Assembly (NCBI GenBank): GCA_016291495.1
Contig: JAEEXI010000008.1
Span: forward strand, 62,001-126,000
Direction: 5' to 3'
Length of the DNA stretch: 64,000 bases
Source: Prevotella sp.
GTDB taxonomy: Bacteria > Bacteroidota > Bacteroidia > Bacteroidales > Bacteroidaceae
Shown here: positions 63,142 through 64,000 of the stretch, piece after piece
How the letters are laid out: each line of letters opens with the position of its first letter
How positions within the stretch are numbered: position 1 is the stretch's first letter
Translations under genes and position numbers: made by a program
The notes under the pieces: generated by a model
Told to the model about the DNA's origin: nothing
The model's database searches: none
Seen by the model: only the letters and a program-made list of their open reading frames with translations

Positions 63142-64000
63142 ATGGCAAAAGTAAAAAAACAATTCCGTGGTTTCGTTGGTAAGATTGGTAACATTACCTA
63201 TTACGAGAGCGAAGGCGAGACCCTAGCTCGCGAAATCTCCACTCCGAAGAACCCAAAGACAGACGCTCAGACACTGCAGCGTGTCTTGGTTAAGGCGGTT
63301 GGCATGACCTACGCCAAGTTCAAGGAAATCTGTGACCACTCTTTCGAAGGTTTCAGCAATGGTGCCCAGTGCTCCAACCGCTTCCGTGCAGTTAATACGC
63401 GCAACCTCCGTGAGCGTGCAACAGTTCTTCAGGATTCTGGTCAGAGCCTGAATCAGTACTTTCAGTTCTCTCCTATTGAGAGCGACAAATGGACTCCCTA
63501 TGCTGCCATCATCTCACAAGGTCATCTTCCCGGGGTTTCTGTAAGCATCGATGCCGAAGGCGGTCACGTGGCATATGTCAACGTTCCTGGTCGCACCTAC
63601 GCAGACTTCATCAACGCATGGGGCCTTCATCGCGGTGACCAGGTGACCTTTGTCACCGTTCAAAAGCGTGATGGCAAGTACAAGGTGAACTATGCCCGCA
63701 TCATCCTCAACCCTCGTAACGCAGACGGAAGCGGCGCTCCCATGAGCACCGAGATCGTGAACAGCGCAGGTGAGTTCCCCTGCAGTAACAAGAAGAATCG
63801 CCTCAACTTCTCTACTTTTGAGTTTGACACCGACCACTTCAATTTCGTGCTTGGCCGTGACGGCGTCGTAGTGGCTGCCGGTATCATCGTCAGTCGCAAA
63901 GACAAAAGTGGCAGCTGGTTCCGCAGCAACTGCCAACTCGTCCTCAACGAGGCAGGTTTTGGTTCCGACCTCTGCAGTCTGGCCGAGGCTGTCGAGCGCA
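63142..64000 (+). CDS. Hypothetical protein, 3' end beyond the window (possibly DUF6266-like)
   Basis: An open frame of 286 codons from ATG 63142 to the window edge without a stop. The start MAKVKKQFRGFVGKIGNITYY and the segment STPKNPKTDAQTLQRVL resemble the N-terminal pattern of Bacteroidetes DUF6266 proteins, which I recall only loosely; treat this as a hint. No signal peptide is seen. Mostly beta-type sequence after about residue 110. Function unknown. Confidence 0.7.
   Translation, partial: MAKVKKQFRGFVGKIGNITYYESEGETLAREISTPKNPKTDAQTLQRVLVKAVGMTYAKFKEICDHSFEGFSNGAQCSNRFRAVNTRNLRERATVLQDSGQSLNQYFQFSPIESDKWTPYAAIISQGHLPGVSVSIDAEGGHVAYVNVPGRTYADFINAWGLHRGDQVTFVTVQKRDGKYKVNYARIILNPRNADGSGAPMSTEIVNSAGEFPCSNKKNRLNFSTFEFDTDHFNFVLGRDGVVVAAGIIVSRKDKSGSWFRSNCQLVLNEAGFGSDLCSLAEAVER

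Overview
The window reads as a chromosomal segment of a Bacteroidales bacterium, most likely Prevotella or a close relative (Prevotellaceae). Supporting signs are the Bacteroidetes promoter type (TTTG, about 19-20 bp, TAnnTTTG) before both tRNAs and many genes, the general lack of Shine-Dalgarno sequences, the GH95/GH3/GH67 enzymes, the DUF4254 and DUF3109 proteins, and a SUF cluster. Genes are densely packed. I see no prophage, insertion sequence, CRISPR array or rRNA.

Layout. 1-14185 is a division and cell wall (dcw) cluster, all on plus: end of rsmH, ftsL, ftsI, murE, mraY, murD, ftsW, murG, murC, ftsQ, ftsA, ftsZ. Next come recO (minus), tRNA-Glu with a structured leader and rpsT, gyrB, a TcdA-type tRNA-modifying enzyme, a CDF metal exporter, a GH95 fucosidase and an AraC-type regulator. 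22538-25328 (minus) holds DUF3109, ung and gpmI. 25505-29730 is a GH3/GH67 hemicellulose pair. 30419-30785 is a repeat-filled gap. 30786-44122 (minus) runs, in transcription order, from an S41 protease through rimP-nusA-infB-sufB-sufC-sufD-sufS-rnhB to a sodium:solute symporter. Then tRNA-Asn, a patatin-like protein, and the minus-strand acpP-fabF-rnc operon and pdxB. 49225-54813 (plus) carries DUF4254, a GT9 glycosyltransferase, rubredoxin, ychF, lgt and a TPR histidine kinase, followed by pfkB (minus), an M16 peptidase, an FMN-binding protein, an operon of three Cache-domain sensors, and two proteins I cannot identify (the last cut by the window end).

The most unusual feature is not a gene. 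Short tandem arrays of 7-bp units recur in two settings: at stop/start junctions of operons (nusA/infB, infB/sufB, DUF4254/GT9, ychF/lgt, sufS/rnhB, acpP/fabF), and in frame inside conserved enzymes (SufS, SufD, RNase HII, GH95, the symporter), where they add low-complexity peptides. The SufS and SufD copies match at 28 of 29 positions in opposite orientation, and the one difference removes what would be an in-frame stop in SufD. A second, palindromic element encodes nearly the same peptide in two unrelated proteins (M16 peptidase and PdxB), resembling the protein-coding palindromic elements of Rickettsia. A third repeat family has an 11-bp period with two inverted arms and occurs at two intergenic sites 31 kb apart. 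These repeats look like a mobile or expanding repeat system tolerated or used by the host.

Other points: a rimP leader with two mutually exclusive hairpins, a folded rpsT leader with a possible pseudoknot, and a kinase-like Cache protein lacking the phosphoacceptor histidine and ATPase domain, lying between a Cache protein with no output domain and a complete kinase.
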